Of a DNA stretch of 64,000 bases, positions 1-36,584 are shown one piece after another. Made by a program: the position numbers and the translations under genes. Source of the stretch: Balanoglossus misakiensis (Eukaryota > Hemichordata); assembly GCA_040954595.2 (NCBI GenBank), contig CM082583.2, positions 12,028,001 through 12,092,000 on the forward strand. The letters run 5' to 3'. The notes under the pieces were generated by a model. It did no database searches and was not told the origin of the DNA. It saw only the letters and a list, made by a program, of their open reading frames with translations. Within the stretch, counting starts at the first letter, position 1. Each line of letters opens with the position of its first letter.

Positions 1-3000
1 GCGGCTCTTATTATCGCTTAAAGAGTAGACCGTATTATACAGATTTCTTGATCATCTGATCAAGGAATTTTGATTCAGCGTCGTCGTTCTGGTGAGTACG
101 TGCGTATGCTGCCGTGTTCGCCGGGCGGAGGTGAACACGACGGCCGTCGAATATCACCACCGCGCCGCGGCTCCAACGCATCTCCGCGACACGGGGCTTC
201 CACAACGTCACGCCGAATGCGCACTCTAATAAGCCGCCGAATAAAGCGCACGGCTGCCGAAAGAACTCTCTCCGACATGAAATATAATAAAGGGCGAATT
301 AGTGAGTATTTTTCTGCTTTACAAGTTCCATTATCGACACACAGAAGGTTATTTAACGAGTGACTTGTCGCAAACTGGGTTCTAATCTTTTGACCGACAC
401 TTCTGTTTTGTTGCTGCTCTTTGATGCCTGCATTGTCAATATTGAACAGAACGGTTGCCCCGGCAACAGTTTCCGTAGCATTTTTCACTCCAGCAGACGT
501 GGTCCCAGAGAAACCGAGTCTGGCGGATAACGTATCGAACTCCTGTCAGCGACAGAAAGGTGTAACATCGTTAAAAGAATCACTGCGACAGCAAAAGTTC
601 CAATGATGGGCGATAAATGCAATTTTTTTCAACAGAAGCGACACAAAGTCGGTTATTTACGAAGGAAGATTATCAGTATATCTCACACATTCCATTCCAA
701 AAAAGATGCGTTCAAAAAGACAACGCGAAAGTCGTTAGTGTTTAAGTTTGGGCACCTCAACTTCTAAGTCTCCCGGATGTAGGTCCCGTCGTCTCCATGA
801 AGTGACGTATCCTATTATACATTTCACACATTAACGTCACAATAACTTATTAAATTGTCTCACGTTCCCATCGGTTTGACGAAAGCACACTTTATTATCT
901 CGGAAAACATATCTCCTCCGGGCACTGAGAGACAAATGGAAGTAAATCGTCCTCAATTTGACAATTTGATAAACAAGATGAAAAAGAAGGAAAGTTTCAA
1001 TTTGAGAATGTCAGTAGAACATTTCGGCCAATCAAAAGCTTTACCTTTTTTTCTAGTGAGTGTCACTCATGGTTTCTTCCGCGTTACTTTCAAAAGTGAG
1101 TTTTTTTTTTAAATAAAAGCCGTAAACATCCATTATAGCTGAATTTTTAAAAATGCTATCGGACAGCTTTACTGGGAGAAATCTTTGACGCGCAAAGAAG
1201 GATTAAAAACGACACGATTTTAACACAGATTTGAGCGCCGTAATGCTCCGAAAGCCGTCAGATAACGGAAGTCAGTATATTAATAAAAACACGCAAAGCG
1301 AGTAATTTCATCCGTAAATCGGTGTCAATAAAAATTGGGTTAATATCAAAAAACAAGAAGGAAATCTGGAGGCAGAGAGATGACAGGGAACGGCTTGTTT
1401 TTAATCTGTAACGATAGATGTCGGCCATTTTGTCCATTACTTTAATAGTTTCATTTAATCAGATAGTTTTCAATGTGTTGTGTTTTCGCCGTATAGTCGC
1501 TGGAATTTCCATGCCAATCTATGCTACGTTCATTGTATCGCCAGCGGGGATATACCACAGCTAGATTGCAATAATATCCCCCAGACCCGGATTAGGATAG
1601 CTTTTAGTGCGCCAGCAGCCGAACGCCCAACTTTGACACATCTTACAGGAGATAGTACAGCATAAAAATGACAGAAAAAAATGAAAATAAAAAAATGGCA
1701 GACGATGCCAGTCAGATTAATCATTTCAAAAGATTAGAGGATCTGATGATCCACCCAAAGGTAAAATTAATTCGGGGGGTTTTCTAAGTTATTAAGTTAC
1801 CCGCTTCTATACCTGAACGCCACTGGTGTTGAATACCTGGCTTAAACAGCGCTTGCCAAGTCGCGGCAAGAAAAAAACCCAGTTAATTAATTTGTGACAG
1901 ATCGTGATAAAAGATTAAGGAAACCTTTCTCCGATATTAAATGAAAATTTTCAGCAGATAATCCGAGTGGAGGATTCACAAGGTTGGATCAGAGCTAACC
2001 ACAGCACACAAAACACCGGGAAACTAAATCACTTCAAGGAGTTCCGTGTGTATCAGCGCGACATACTTTTAAACAGATATATCTGCAAGCTTGAGTTTTG
2101 TTGAGAGACCCGTGTGAAATATTCCCAGCGACTAATTTCATATCAAAGGATTTCCATCGATTTTCTGCTTGCGGAAATATCTCGTACTGTTTGTGAACTG
2201 CGAGGAAGCCCCGCTTTACATTTTGACGAAAGCGTTGCGTGTTTAACATACCAAATTAACTATGATACCTATAGTCTGATTGAAGGGTCGAAACTGAAAT
2301 TAACTATTGCGTCATTTTTGGTCGGTCTTTATTTTCGCCCAATCACTTGCTAATCATCGCCTCCAATTATCTGGATTTCTGCGGAATGCAGCAAATCTCT
2401 CCGTAAATTCGATGAAAATTTGTTCAAAAAAATAGTCAAATAGCCCAATTCCCTGTCGATACTGCGCAGACCAAACTCTTGCAAATGTCCGTCATAGACC
2501 AAACCGTTATAGTTAGGATTAACGGTACGATTTTTTAAACAGTTATGTTTGATTTAAATTTCACCGTGAGCTAGCGTATTGATACGGCTGGCACTTTTGC
2601 ACGTGTTTTGTGTATGGCTAAGGGATTATCATTCCTGATATGTAGTTAGTGATGTCTACAACGCGTGGATTGTTTTACTGAGGACACACACCGCCAAGCG
2701 AATAACAGTGGTGTTCTCGATATGTTGACCATATCAGAACAACACCAGGTTGTCAACCATTGTATTGGGCATTGATTTTTCTCAGTTTAAAATGTACTTT
2801 CGTGTGTTTTCACGAGCTTACATCGATGTAGTGATGTTTAAGGATCATGCATATGCATGCGTGACAGACCGACAGACAGACTGCAGAGACAGACAGACAG
2901 ACTGACAGTTAAGCTAAAGAACAGTAGTGATATTCGACCTATTGAGGGCGTACTTGACCTCGGAAACAAGCTTGGTTGTTTTTCGCACGACAGTCAACAC

Positions 3001-6000
3001 ATTTTTCTATAAGGAACACATGCGTACTCGTTGCATCTTGAAATAACATATACATTTATGTCTTAAAGGGGCTGAGATAATTGATCACACACTTTTACAT
3101 AGCAAGGAATTGAGAACTACAGTTTTTCTGAAAATTTGTCACCGGTGCGCCTACATGAAATGTATGATGTATACCCAGTCATTGCAGTCACTTTCCATTG
3201 ATATCTCAGATATGACACTGACGTCAGTTCTAGGGGTGAGAGGTCAATTGCCGTTTAACTATGCTGTCATCGCATGATCGATGAAATCGGAATATCAATC
3301 ATTTCTGCGCTGACATGTTACAAAGTGTCAGCAAGGCAGTCAGTAATTTCTTTCGTCATATTTACTCTGTAACGACGTTTAGCGAATTTGGCGACGTTAC
3401 TGTATGAATTTCAATGAAGGGAGAGGAGAGAGAAAAAGACACGCGCCATCAGTACTTTGAAATTTATTGACAGGCGTTGAATGAAATTGCGGTCCAAGTC
3501 ATCAAAATGTGTCAAATACTCGTCATTTTCAATTTTGGAGGGCTCCCGGCAATCGATTGCGGGCGGACACTAATGCGGAAAATGATTCCATGGGAAATTG
3601 TGTGATTAAGGCGAATAAGTATGGAAAATTATAACGTTAAAGATTCCTGAGAAATTAAATTTAACGATAATATTATATGCTAAGTACGACTTTTGGCCCG
3701 TACCTAAGGCGGTACCATATTGCTCGCTGCTAGTTTAGTTTTCGACATTTACGAACGATGATTAGGTTATCGCTATTCGTAATGAATAATTTCAAAACGT
3801 TTCTCCGGGCAAAATTTATTATGCTTCAAATATTGCCACCATCGGAGCTTGTTGCAATGCATTTAAACGCAGAATATAATCAAAATACGGGTTGATTGAC
3901 GATTAATTGTCTGTTTTGTTTTGGTCTATTTAAAACGGGGAAATTTTTGTTCGCGCTTCAGCAATGACAATGCGCGTTTAGCGGTGTCCACACAACACAG
4001 CCATTCGCTGTCGCTATCGGATGACGTCACTCATCAGATCGCTATGTCACGGGTCGTTAATTCGAGCAACCATCTTAAAGAGATTAAACGTTTTCTTAGT
4101 CGGTATGCCCGACCGGTCCGAGACAATTGGCTGCCGACGAAGCGAGGCACATCAAAAGTTCGCCTCCTCTTCGCTTATACAGAATTCGTCAAACACGCAC
4201 TGATCCGGGTCTCCTGTTTACTCTTCATCGCCATGACAACGACGTGGTGTTCACTTTGTTTTCCCACTGGCGCTGACGACTCAATTATGCCATCAAGAAA
4301 GGCAAATTGAAGATGGGGTGGACAGTACTTGTGAGAATTACGTCTAAATAGAACGATATGGTAATGACAATAACAAGGAGTGAATAGCCGGGACATCTTG
4401 TGCTGTTATGTATTCATGGGCTGTTTGATAAAATAGAATAATACGGCAGAAAGCCATTGGATATTATTGGTTCTATTCATGGAATTGCAATTTTATACGC
4501 ACATACGCACTTGAGAGTGAGATATCTAAGGGGTCGCCGCTAAAGCATTGGCTTCTTATGTGTGCCTCCTGACTCTCTTTGCCCACGTAAATATCCCAAC
4601 GGCCGGGGCCTATGGGATATCTGATCAAATTTGTCCCAGGCCAAACTGTTTTTTGTTTCGTATACTAGTATTTACCGTGGAATGCACCCAGAGAGAGGAA
4701 CCCAGACAGTTTTCCAATCGTTGTCCCCTGGTCACCACACCCGAAAACACTAACAATCCCACAAGACGACAGCCGAGCCAATATGACCAAAATGGCCGCT
4801 GTGGGCACGACCCCTTGTTTGGAACTATGCAAATCGATTTGGCCGTTAGCTAACCAGTCTGTATTACAATGCAATTGACTGATGGGAATAGGCACTGACT
4901 TCAATTTCATTAGATATGGCAAATTGGCAATGAAATCAACCATTTTATTAGATTACCAAGATGAAGAGATCAGTGGCATTTCCATGATATGCTACTTGGC
5001 TAATCCGATTTACTGGCTAAAAGTAACAATTTCCGTTCTATTGGAAATTACGACAATCCCCCGAACACAGCTGCTCACTTAAGCAGAGATTGGCAACTTT
5101 TGGAACTGTCTGTCACCATGAAAAGAATGACTTGATTGGAAATTTATCACTTTTTTCAGTTAGTTTGTGACCTTGTTCGAGGTTTGTTGGCAAACCTTTT
5201 TCGTGCTCCGTGACCATGCCTTCTGGACCCGTTTTCTGCTCACGTTGCGTTGAGCGACGGTTCTGATTGCACAGCGCAATATTGTGTGAGTGTGTTTACA
5301 GCGCGGGTATCATGTTGACTGTCACGGAATTGAAAGTGGAGAAACGCCACTTCGCATAAAACCAAACAACTGTCCATGTACTGCCGGGAGACAGAGCTAC
5401 AATCAGAATAAAATACGCCCACCCCAGCCTCCCTCCATTTGTGCCGAGTATGCCTACACTCTGGAAATCATATTTAGTATTTCGGGTGTTATTTCCCCCA
5501 GGGGTGTTGGCAAACTTTCAACTATTGGCCGGTGGGATTCTCAGACGTGCACACGTTTGACTAACGACTATCAGATGTGCTAGCACCTCACTCCCACGCG
5601 AAATGGAACCGAATTACTTTATACCCTACCTACAGAATATGTGGTTAGTTTCCCCGACTATAGGCTGTGTATAGGATGTATAGGAGTTAATTCAAATGTG
5701 TGAACTGTGTAACGGTTGCCCGTAATGTCTAGTCGCGGCTCGTCAAACTGAGTAAAACGTGATTACAGTCAAAAACAATGATGATAGCAGACCAATCTGA
5801 AAATACGACTCCATTTCCCTTGGCGGAACTTTTCACCATGTTTTCAGTATTTTTGTTTTGTGTATCAAGTGAAATTTTTACACTTTTCCAAGTCTCGGGG
5901 GAGAGAGACCAAGATGCACCTGTACGCGTCCGGACGCCACGCGATATCTCGCGCGTTTCGAGAGATACCTGCCTCGAGTAGTTTCAAAGCCGCTGAGCGC

Positions 6001-7470
6001 TGTGGCAAGCCCACAGTGCGTGTTTATACACAAAAGAAGCAACGTTTATGATTTGCAGTGTCTTTCATGTCATTTCCTGCAATGTTCTTTTCAACACAGA
6101 AATTGATTACCTCGTTGAAACGGCACTTCTCATGGGCGAGCTCTTTACAGAACGGCGGAAAGGGGTGTGTCGACGACGCCAAAATTCCACTCAAAGAGCC
6201 ACGAAGAGCTTCCTCCGCACTGATTTCAAACTATAATAGAGGCAATAGACGAGCGCATTATTGTAACCGACAGACAATCCAATCTACACATAAAAAAGTT
6301 GCTTTCAGCTCCGTGTTTTTTGTCTGTGGTTTACACGGCCAACTTTTGGGTTTCAGTCACGTTTCAGGCCTCATCAAATTTCTAAATCGTTCCTAAATGT
6401 CAATCTAATTGCTAAATTAATTTCCAAAGTAATAAGCTGAATAATCAATACCGCTTGGGACACAAAGGGCCAAAATTGCAACACGTCGCCACCACGAGGA
6501 ACTATCTTTAATTGTGTCACGCGCCGTAACCGAGGTTCACAATGAGACCTGCACTTTAAATGGGCCACAAACAGGTGGTCGGTATAAATTATTGCCCGCT
6601 CTTTTTTCTTCAAATATAAGCTTAAGCTTCCTTTAAAAGACAAGGAAAATGCACTCATTATCCCCGTCTTTTCATTAAAAACAGTGATTAACAAGAAGAT
6701 GAAAATTCAAACGAAAGGCGATACAAAAACGGAACTTGTATGAGAAGTACATTTGGACTCTCAATGTACAATTAATTGCGGCCATGGCACGAGGGTTAAT
6801 CCAAGGACAATTCACCCTGGGTTGAAATCTGGATTTCGGGGTGACCAAGGCAGGGCAGGAAATTCTGATTGTCGTCAACGAAATACATGCACGACATCAT
6901 ATTTTAATAACGGACCGTACACGTGCACGTGCTTTTGAGGGTTTGAATAGCAATTCTGAATGGAAAAAAATCTCAATTTTCTGTTAAATGTAAGTGCTCT
7001 TAAGTTGCCCTGGCGAACGACGTAAAGGTTCGAATCCCTATTTGCGTCGCTCTATTCGAAAACGAAAATCAGGAGAAGTATATCTTGACCACGTCACTGT
7101 GCAATCAAAGACACTTTATATCACTTACATGCTTGGTTGGACGGTTTGAGTAAAAACGTGTCATGTACAAATTCAATACTTCCAGCTGATCGGTTGGAAT
7201 AGGTCTATAATTTCGCCATCATTAGAAGTCGTCGACATTAAAGCTTTACTGCACTGAATAAAAGAATGCAAAGTAGAAATCCCCATTCCAAATGGTAAGA
7301 TGGGATATGAACAGCGAGAAACGACAGGGAATGCGCCACGGAAATTAAATATCATTGAGGGCGATATGCAGCGAGAAAATGCATTCCGTTTTCATGGCGA
7401 CGGACCAGATGAAATCCCGGACATGGATACACGCATAGGGAACTGAATCAGACTTAAATCACAGATAATG
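1..7470. other. No recognisable gene (7.5 kb)
   Basis: Both strands were read for splice-flanked conserved blocks and none was recognised. The first 250 bases are CpG-rich with a GTGAGTACG donor-like site at 92-100 on the plus strand, which could be the edge of an exon or promoter lying mostly outside the window. A GGTTCGAATCC (B-box-like) word occurs near 7028. Confidence 0.55.
2861..2908. repeat. Imperfect (GACA)n repeat
   Basis: GACAGACC, GACAGACAGACT, GAGACAGACAGACAGACTGACAG units. Preceded by a palindromic GCATATGCATGC run. Confidence 0.85.
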
Positions 7471-7476
7471 TTTATT
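7471..7476 (-). terminator. Poly(A) signal of the LigB-like gene
   Basis: AATAAA on the minus strand, about 100 bases after the TGA at 7574-7576. Position and motif fit a cleavage and polyadenylation signal. Confidence 0.5.
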
Positions 7477-7573
7477 CCACTCAAAAGATAAACTAAAAAT
7501 CTACTGCAATGACTTCAGACGTGACACAGTCATTCGGACTTTTTGAATTCCGATCCAGTCTATTCTGTTGGAT

Positions 7574-7795
7574 TCAGCCAGAATCTCGCAGAAACTCTGC
7601 TACCATCATGCCATAGTAACCGGGGTGGTAATTTGCGTACAAGTGCGGTTGCCAGGTCGACAGTCCAGCTGAATTCAGCAGTCCGTGTAGCATGACTAGT
7701 CCAGTGTAGCCACATGACAGTGCATCGTCAACAAAGCTGGCAGCAGTCTCCAGAAGACTTTCCCCATTTAGAGTGGACGCCCACAGTCCACACGC
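7574..7795 (-). CDS. LigB-like gene exon 4 (residues 254-326 and stop)
   Basis: Starts after an acceptor CCTAG-type site (ACACG reading GCG TGT GGA in frame) and runs 73 codons to TGA. Encodes ACGLWASTLNGES, GYTGLVMLHGLLN and the terminal HPGYYGMMVAEFLRDSG, the usual C-terminal block of animal LigB-like proteins. Confidence 0.88.
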   Translation of the reverse strand, partial: ACGLWASTLNGESLLETAASFVDDALSCGYTGLVMLHGLLNSAGLSTWQPHLYANYHPGYYGMMVAEFLRDSG

Positions 7796-9428
7796 CTAGA
7801 CAAGGAATACACTTTTATGAATTAATATTCAAATTATATGGGGTGGGGAGATTCATGAATACACATTTTCTTGTAAGAGACATGCAATAAAAATATTACA
7901 ACCGGAATATGGAACTTTATATTATGAGCTGTGGCAAGAGACAAACGAGACCAAAGTTGAGACCTACTTCATCAAAGGGATCTGCGGCTGGGCTGTACCC
8001 ATACGGTCCGTCTTTGTCATGGGTGTGTGCTAAATCGGCACTTATCACCATGGCAACTTCCCTGTCCAGGGCATGGAGGTTACTATACAGCAATGCACCT
8101 GAAATAAAATGCAGGCATGTCAACATCCATTCGCCATAGGTGTTGGCTCGACCACAATCGCCATAACGAACTATTTTCTTTCCGGAGAGCAAGATCTTGG
8201 CGAGCGAAGATGGCAGTCAGCGAGTCCCTGGTAGCCAGCCTGCCAGGTGCAAAGACCAATTGTAAAACTACATTGTTTCATTACACATTATGCAAATCTT
8301 AATTCCGTAAACAAATTCCATCAACGTTAATTTCATTTCCTACGCTAATTGCTCCTGACCTTTAGGGGAAAAGAGGTTAATTACTGTCTGCTAACACGCG
8401 GTACTTACCCAAGCTAAGTAATTCCGGTATCATTGCTGGACTGTGGTTGTAGCGTCTGCTTGGCTGTGATAGGATGATCACATCTGTGCATGTCTTGTTT
8501 GAATTGCCAATGAAGTAGAGCGGAACGACCTCTCCCCACCTGGCATAGGTAACAATACACAAATGCATTGCCGCATCACTGACTGCGCATTTATACAAAA
8601 GTTCCCCGTGCTCACGTTTTTCTTGCACTGAAGTTACCCCCTGTTGCTGTACCTCCTGGTGTTACCACGCATATACAAGGGAGGTATGTACATTTGTACT
8701 TTATTTATACATACGGTTTGGCGAGTGTCATGGTCCGGCCATGGCTCTGTGCCTCTCACGAAAGTGACGCAGCCATAGCCGGGCACTTCTGCCATGCTTG
8801 CAGGGATAGCCCTGCGTACAGGTCGGTGTGGAGGCCGTGTAACGCCGGGAGCACACAGACCTGTACGCAGAGCTATTGCAGGGAAAGCCTACCTACGAGT
8901 AAGCTTACACTGTCTTTGCATAATACGGTACCTTAATGGGAATAGCTCTTCATTTCCTGGAGGTCCAAATCCAGTGACGCCACTGACGTTGAGTTTATGT
9001 TGGACACCCAGCCTTTCTACAAGACTTTGACTGACCTGGAAATCCAGGGCGGTGGTAACGTTATAACAGCACGGCGGGCACTGGCAGTTGTCAGTATCTG
9101 CAATGCCGTAAGCCTCGCTGTTCAAGTAAAATAGGAAATCGTTAACGTCTGATATGCCGTGGGGCGTGCTCAAAAACACAATGTCCGGCTTGAGGTTTTG
9201 GATTTTCCGTCCGACCTCCACGGCCGATTTGTGAAGTGCCCAAGCCTGGGCTTTCGCAGTGGCATTTGTGGTTTTGAAGTGTGAAGGGTCCAGAGCAATA
9301 CCGCCATGTGGTAGCACGAAAGCTCCAGTTATTTTTGCTAGGCAAAGGCCACTTTGCAGAGCGGTAACAGTACAATATATCACGGTCACCCAAAACAACG
9401 ACGGCGTACTCCAGCTGTTTACAGCCAT
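7574..9428 (-). CDS. Secreted LigB-like (class III extradiol dioxygenase fold) protein, whole gene, 4 exons, 326 aa
   Basis: Join of 9428-8932, 8539-8409, 8098-7968 and 7795-7574; the spliced frame is 981 nt, 326 aa and a TGA stop. The protein belongs to the class III extradiol ring-cleavage dioxygenase subunit B (LigB) superfamily, which also includes the human scaffold MEMO1. Visible motifs are LPHGG (H41), LSTPHGI (H90), RWGEVVPLYF (166-175), SADLAHTH (229-236; D231, H234) and a C-terminal block with GYTGLVMLHG and NYHPGYYGMM. H41, H90 and H234 are the likely metal or catalytic histidines by analogy with the family. Residues 1-29 form a hydrophobic signal peptide, and a CQCPPCCYN Cys cluster (115-123) plus N-glycosylation sites fit a secreted protein. 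The start is the ATG at 9428 in context CAAAATGG; the frame stays open four codons further upstream, but that leading codon is GTG. A TATA box and a poly(A) signal flank the gene. Substrate and enzymatic activity are unknown. Confidence 0.85.
7968..8098 (-). CDS. LigB-like gene exon 3 (residues 210-253)
   Basis: Acceptor TTTATTTCAG, donor GTAGGTCT, 131 nt. Carries the hallmark VAMVISADLAHTH block (D231, H234) and GPYGYSPAADPFDE. Ends in phase 0. Confidence 0.9.
8409..8539 (-). CDS. LigB-like gene exon 2 (residues 166-210)
   Basis: Acceptor ATGCCAG before the exon, donor GTAAGTAC after it, 131 nt. Encodes WGEVVPLYFIGNSN and the VIILSQPSRRY strand. The phase matches both neighbours. Confidence 0.9.
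8806..8876 (-). repeat. 25-bp near-perfect inverted repeat (hairpin) in intron 1 of the LigB-like gene
   Basis: Arms 8806-8830 and 8852-8876 are reverse complements at 23 of 25 positions, with a 21-base loop. Read in the sense of the host gene, one of the two imperfect pairs becomes a G-U wobble (8811 with 8871). The total of about 71 nt is in the size range of animal microRNA precursors or of a tiny foldback element. Which of these it is, if either, is not shown by the sequence. Confidence 0.75.
8932..9428 (-). CDS. LigB-like gene exon 1 (residues 1-165 plus 2 nt of R166)
   Basis: Carries the signal peptide, LPHGG (H41), the STPHG histidine (H90) and the Cys cluster. It ends TTA AG before the donor GTACCG, phase 2, and joins exon 2 to give the conserved FPLRWGEVV sequence. 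Confidence 0.85.
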
Positions 9429-9508
9429 TTTGCCGGTCACCTAAGGTCACTAGGCATGCGCACGCCTTTTGGGCTACTCAAAAGTTAGAATATTGTCATT
9501 TTCCTGAT

Positions 9509-9516
9509 TTATATAA
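9509..9516 (-). promoter_or_regulatory. TATA box of the LigB-like gene
   Basis: On the minus strand this reads TATATAAA, about 80 bases before the ATG at 9428. A start site about 30 bases downstream (near 9480) would give a 5' UTR of about 50 nt with no intron. Inferred from position and consensus only. Confidence 0.5.
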
Positions 9517-12010
9517 GAATATTGTTTATCAATGAGTGTTAAAACAGACACAGAGACAAAACAGGGAGTTCCTTTGCTACTTTTTCAGTTAGGGGTCTCA
9601 AATATTGCACATTTCTCGCATGTTGACAACGAGAAAGTAGGTGTCTGCACCACAGAGCCAGTGTGGGTATCGCAGCGCCCTCGTGCAGAGCTGAACAGTA
9701 GCCGTTCGTGTTCAATCACCCTCCGTGTGGATATGAAATGTGCAGCAAACCAATCATCCCCGCCAAAAAAATGTTTGAGAAGGCATATAACATTATTCAT
9801 ACTAGTTTCCATTGGTGCACCTTGTAATACATATACTTCCGTCGCAGTATACGGGTCACCACGCAATTCTCTCATCTATTCAGTCAGGACACACGCAGAC
9901 GCAGATTTGTTTCATTTTTCATACAAAAATGTATTTAAAATTCGCACAATAAGCTATACAGAGTATGCATAACTCGATTTTATACCAGTGACAGTTTTTT
10001 CATGAAGTGACAACATAGCTTCCATCAAATAAAATAAAATGGAATCAAATACATTACGCAGTAAGGCGGCGGCAGTTACAGAAACGCAGCGGTAGCAACT
10101 TATTCTGCCGTTTACGAGATAGTGAAACATTGAATTGATTGCAATGTAACATTGATACGACCCATTATTTTCACTCGACCTTGCAGGAACAACCATCTTT
10201 GTAACTAAAACACGGTGACTGTTTATTTCTGGTGTAAATCACTCGTCTAGTCTATTCCCGTTTTATTGCTCACCATTCAAAGAATTGTTTTCTGAAAGTG
10301 TGTTTCGTTGTATATATTTGAGATTTTAGTCTTCTTGATCACTCCCTAGATCGATAGTATCTACAAGATTATCCGGCCGTTATTGCTTGACGTCCGAGTG
10401 GATCGCAGTATCTGGTCGGAAGATTAAGGCACAAATTAAAGAGCTGTCGTGTCGGGGGTGATTTACGGCGTTCACAGACGCTCCGATGAGCAAGACAAAA
10501 TAGAATACATTTCACTAGGCAAACTCTGCAGCGGCAATGCGCATGCCCGATTTCTGGCGTACATCCGGGTCATTTACTTGTCACGGCTCAAGCCACTTAT
10601 TTACATATCACAGAGCTCACGGGCCGTGTGCAAATAACTTTATACATGTACATGGACATCGTAACTGTCCAAGCGTGCGGGACATAAAAACGCAACTGTC
10701 ATTGAGATTTACAAACAGCTCTAGTCGGTAGAATTCCAACAGGCGTGCAGGCAGTAAATACGGCGATAATGCCTCGTAGAAATTGAACATTGCAAATGTT
10801 TAGTATTTGTGTGTACGTTCCTAGCTTTCTTTGACAATAGAAATCGACAATATACTATGAAATAAGAAAACATCATTTTTCGATGGCTTATTTCTGTGCA
10901 TTCAATCGGAGAGAGTGCAACGTGTGCCGTGGAAGAACGGGAGTGGGGTTCTATTTTCTTACTGTATATTGTAAAAAATCAAACAGTGAAACGAGGACGT
11001 GGTTGGATCCCTGTTGAAAATGTACACAAATGTCTAATACTATTTGTGGTAGGTTAAGAAAATACATGTATGGGAGTACGTTGCTCATGTCGGTTACATC
11101 TTTTAGTTATATACATATATATACATGTATATACATGTATATGTGTGTGTGTGTGTGTCCTCAAGCGGGTTTTCCTCTGTGTGTTGTATGTTACACTGGT
11201 GTTAAGACTTAGAAGGGAATTTTAAGGATCAGACTGGGTAAAAAAAATCTCTGTTTTTTTGCTTGAAATAACGGGTAACAATTTAAAAGGTAATGGAATC
11301 TATCTCACGCTACGCTTATCACTACGTAATGGTATTCAGTCCATGCGCTTTTTTTCCAGTCATACATACGCAATAACCTATAGCCGCTGCCGGAAATTCT
11401 GCCATATTGTCTCCACGGCGCCTGCGCAGGGCACAAACGTCAAACACACAATATGGCGGATTCCGTAGGGCGTTTGAATTTATCGGTAAAAAATCTTCAG
11501 GTTTACATAAGAGACGTGCTGAAACAGCCATGGAAGTAAAACGTCTTAAAAAGACATCCACTGCATTGGAAGACTTGTCATTATCTTCACCTAACTCTAC
11601 TTACCCTACTTATCTATGTCTTAAGAAGTATGACCGGAAACACGTCATACAACTGCTGAAATCTCTCTCTCTCTCCGTTTAGAAAGACGTAGGCTAATAT
11701 TATCATACATTATTTCGTAAAGTAAAACAATAAATATTTACATGTTTCTATGCTGTCTGTTCCAAACTTTACATATTTTTTTCTAAAAGGAGATACTCAT
11801 ATACAGAAACGAAAATAATTTGTCGTAGTTTTGGGAGTAAAGACCGTATTGGGATAATATTGACAAGTTTCATCTTCCTCATAAAAATACTTGGTCTATT
11901 TACACATTCTTTGTTTTACAGATTGGAAGGTGGGCAAATTTTACAAGGGAGTGTTCTAAACCTAGATGTACTAAATACAATTGAGAAGTAAAGTTCTACA
12001 CTACAAGAGT
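9517..12010. other. Intergenic stretch between LigB-like and SK genes
   Basis: Contains the SK 3' UTR at its right end and the TA/TG repeat at 11110-11158. No convincing AATAAA for the SK gene was found on the minus strand within the first kilobase past the stop. A 146-codon plus-strand frame at 9532-9972 is not recognisable. Confidence 0.55.
11110..11158. repeat. TA/TG-rich microsatellite
   Basis: Alternating TATATACATG units leading into (GT)9, about 1 kb past the SK stop codon on the minus strand. Confidence 0.85.

Positions 12011-36584
<24,574 letters not shown>

Noticed and set aside
3921-4310. 129-codon plus-strand open frame
   Set aside because: No family resemblance and mixed composition typical of random sequence.
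7000-7050. GGTTCGAATCC word suggesting a tRNA or tRNA-derived SINE
   Set aside because: The T-arm stem does not pair well and no A box is found at the right distance.
9532-9972. 146-codon plus-strand open frame
   Set aside because: No recognisable domain; lies just upstream of the LigB-like promoter on the opposite strand and looks random in composition.
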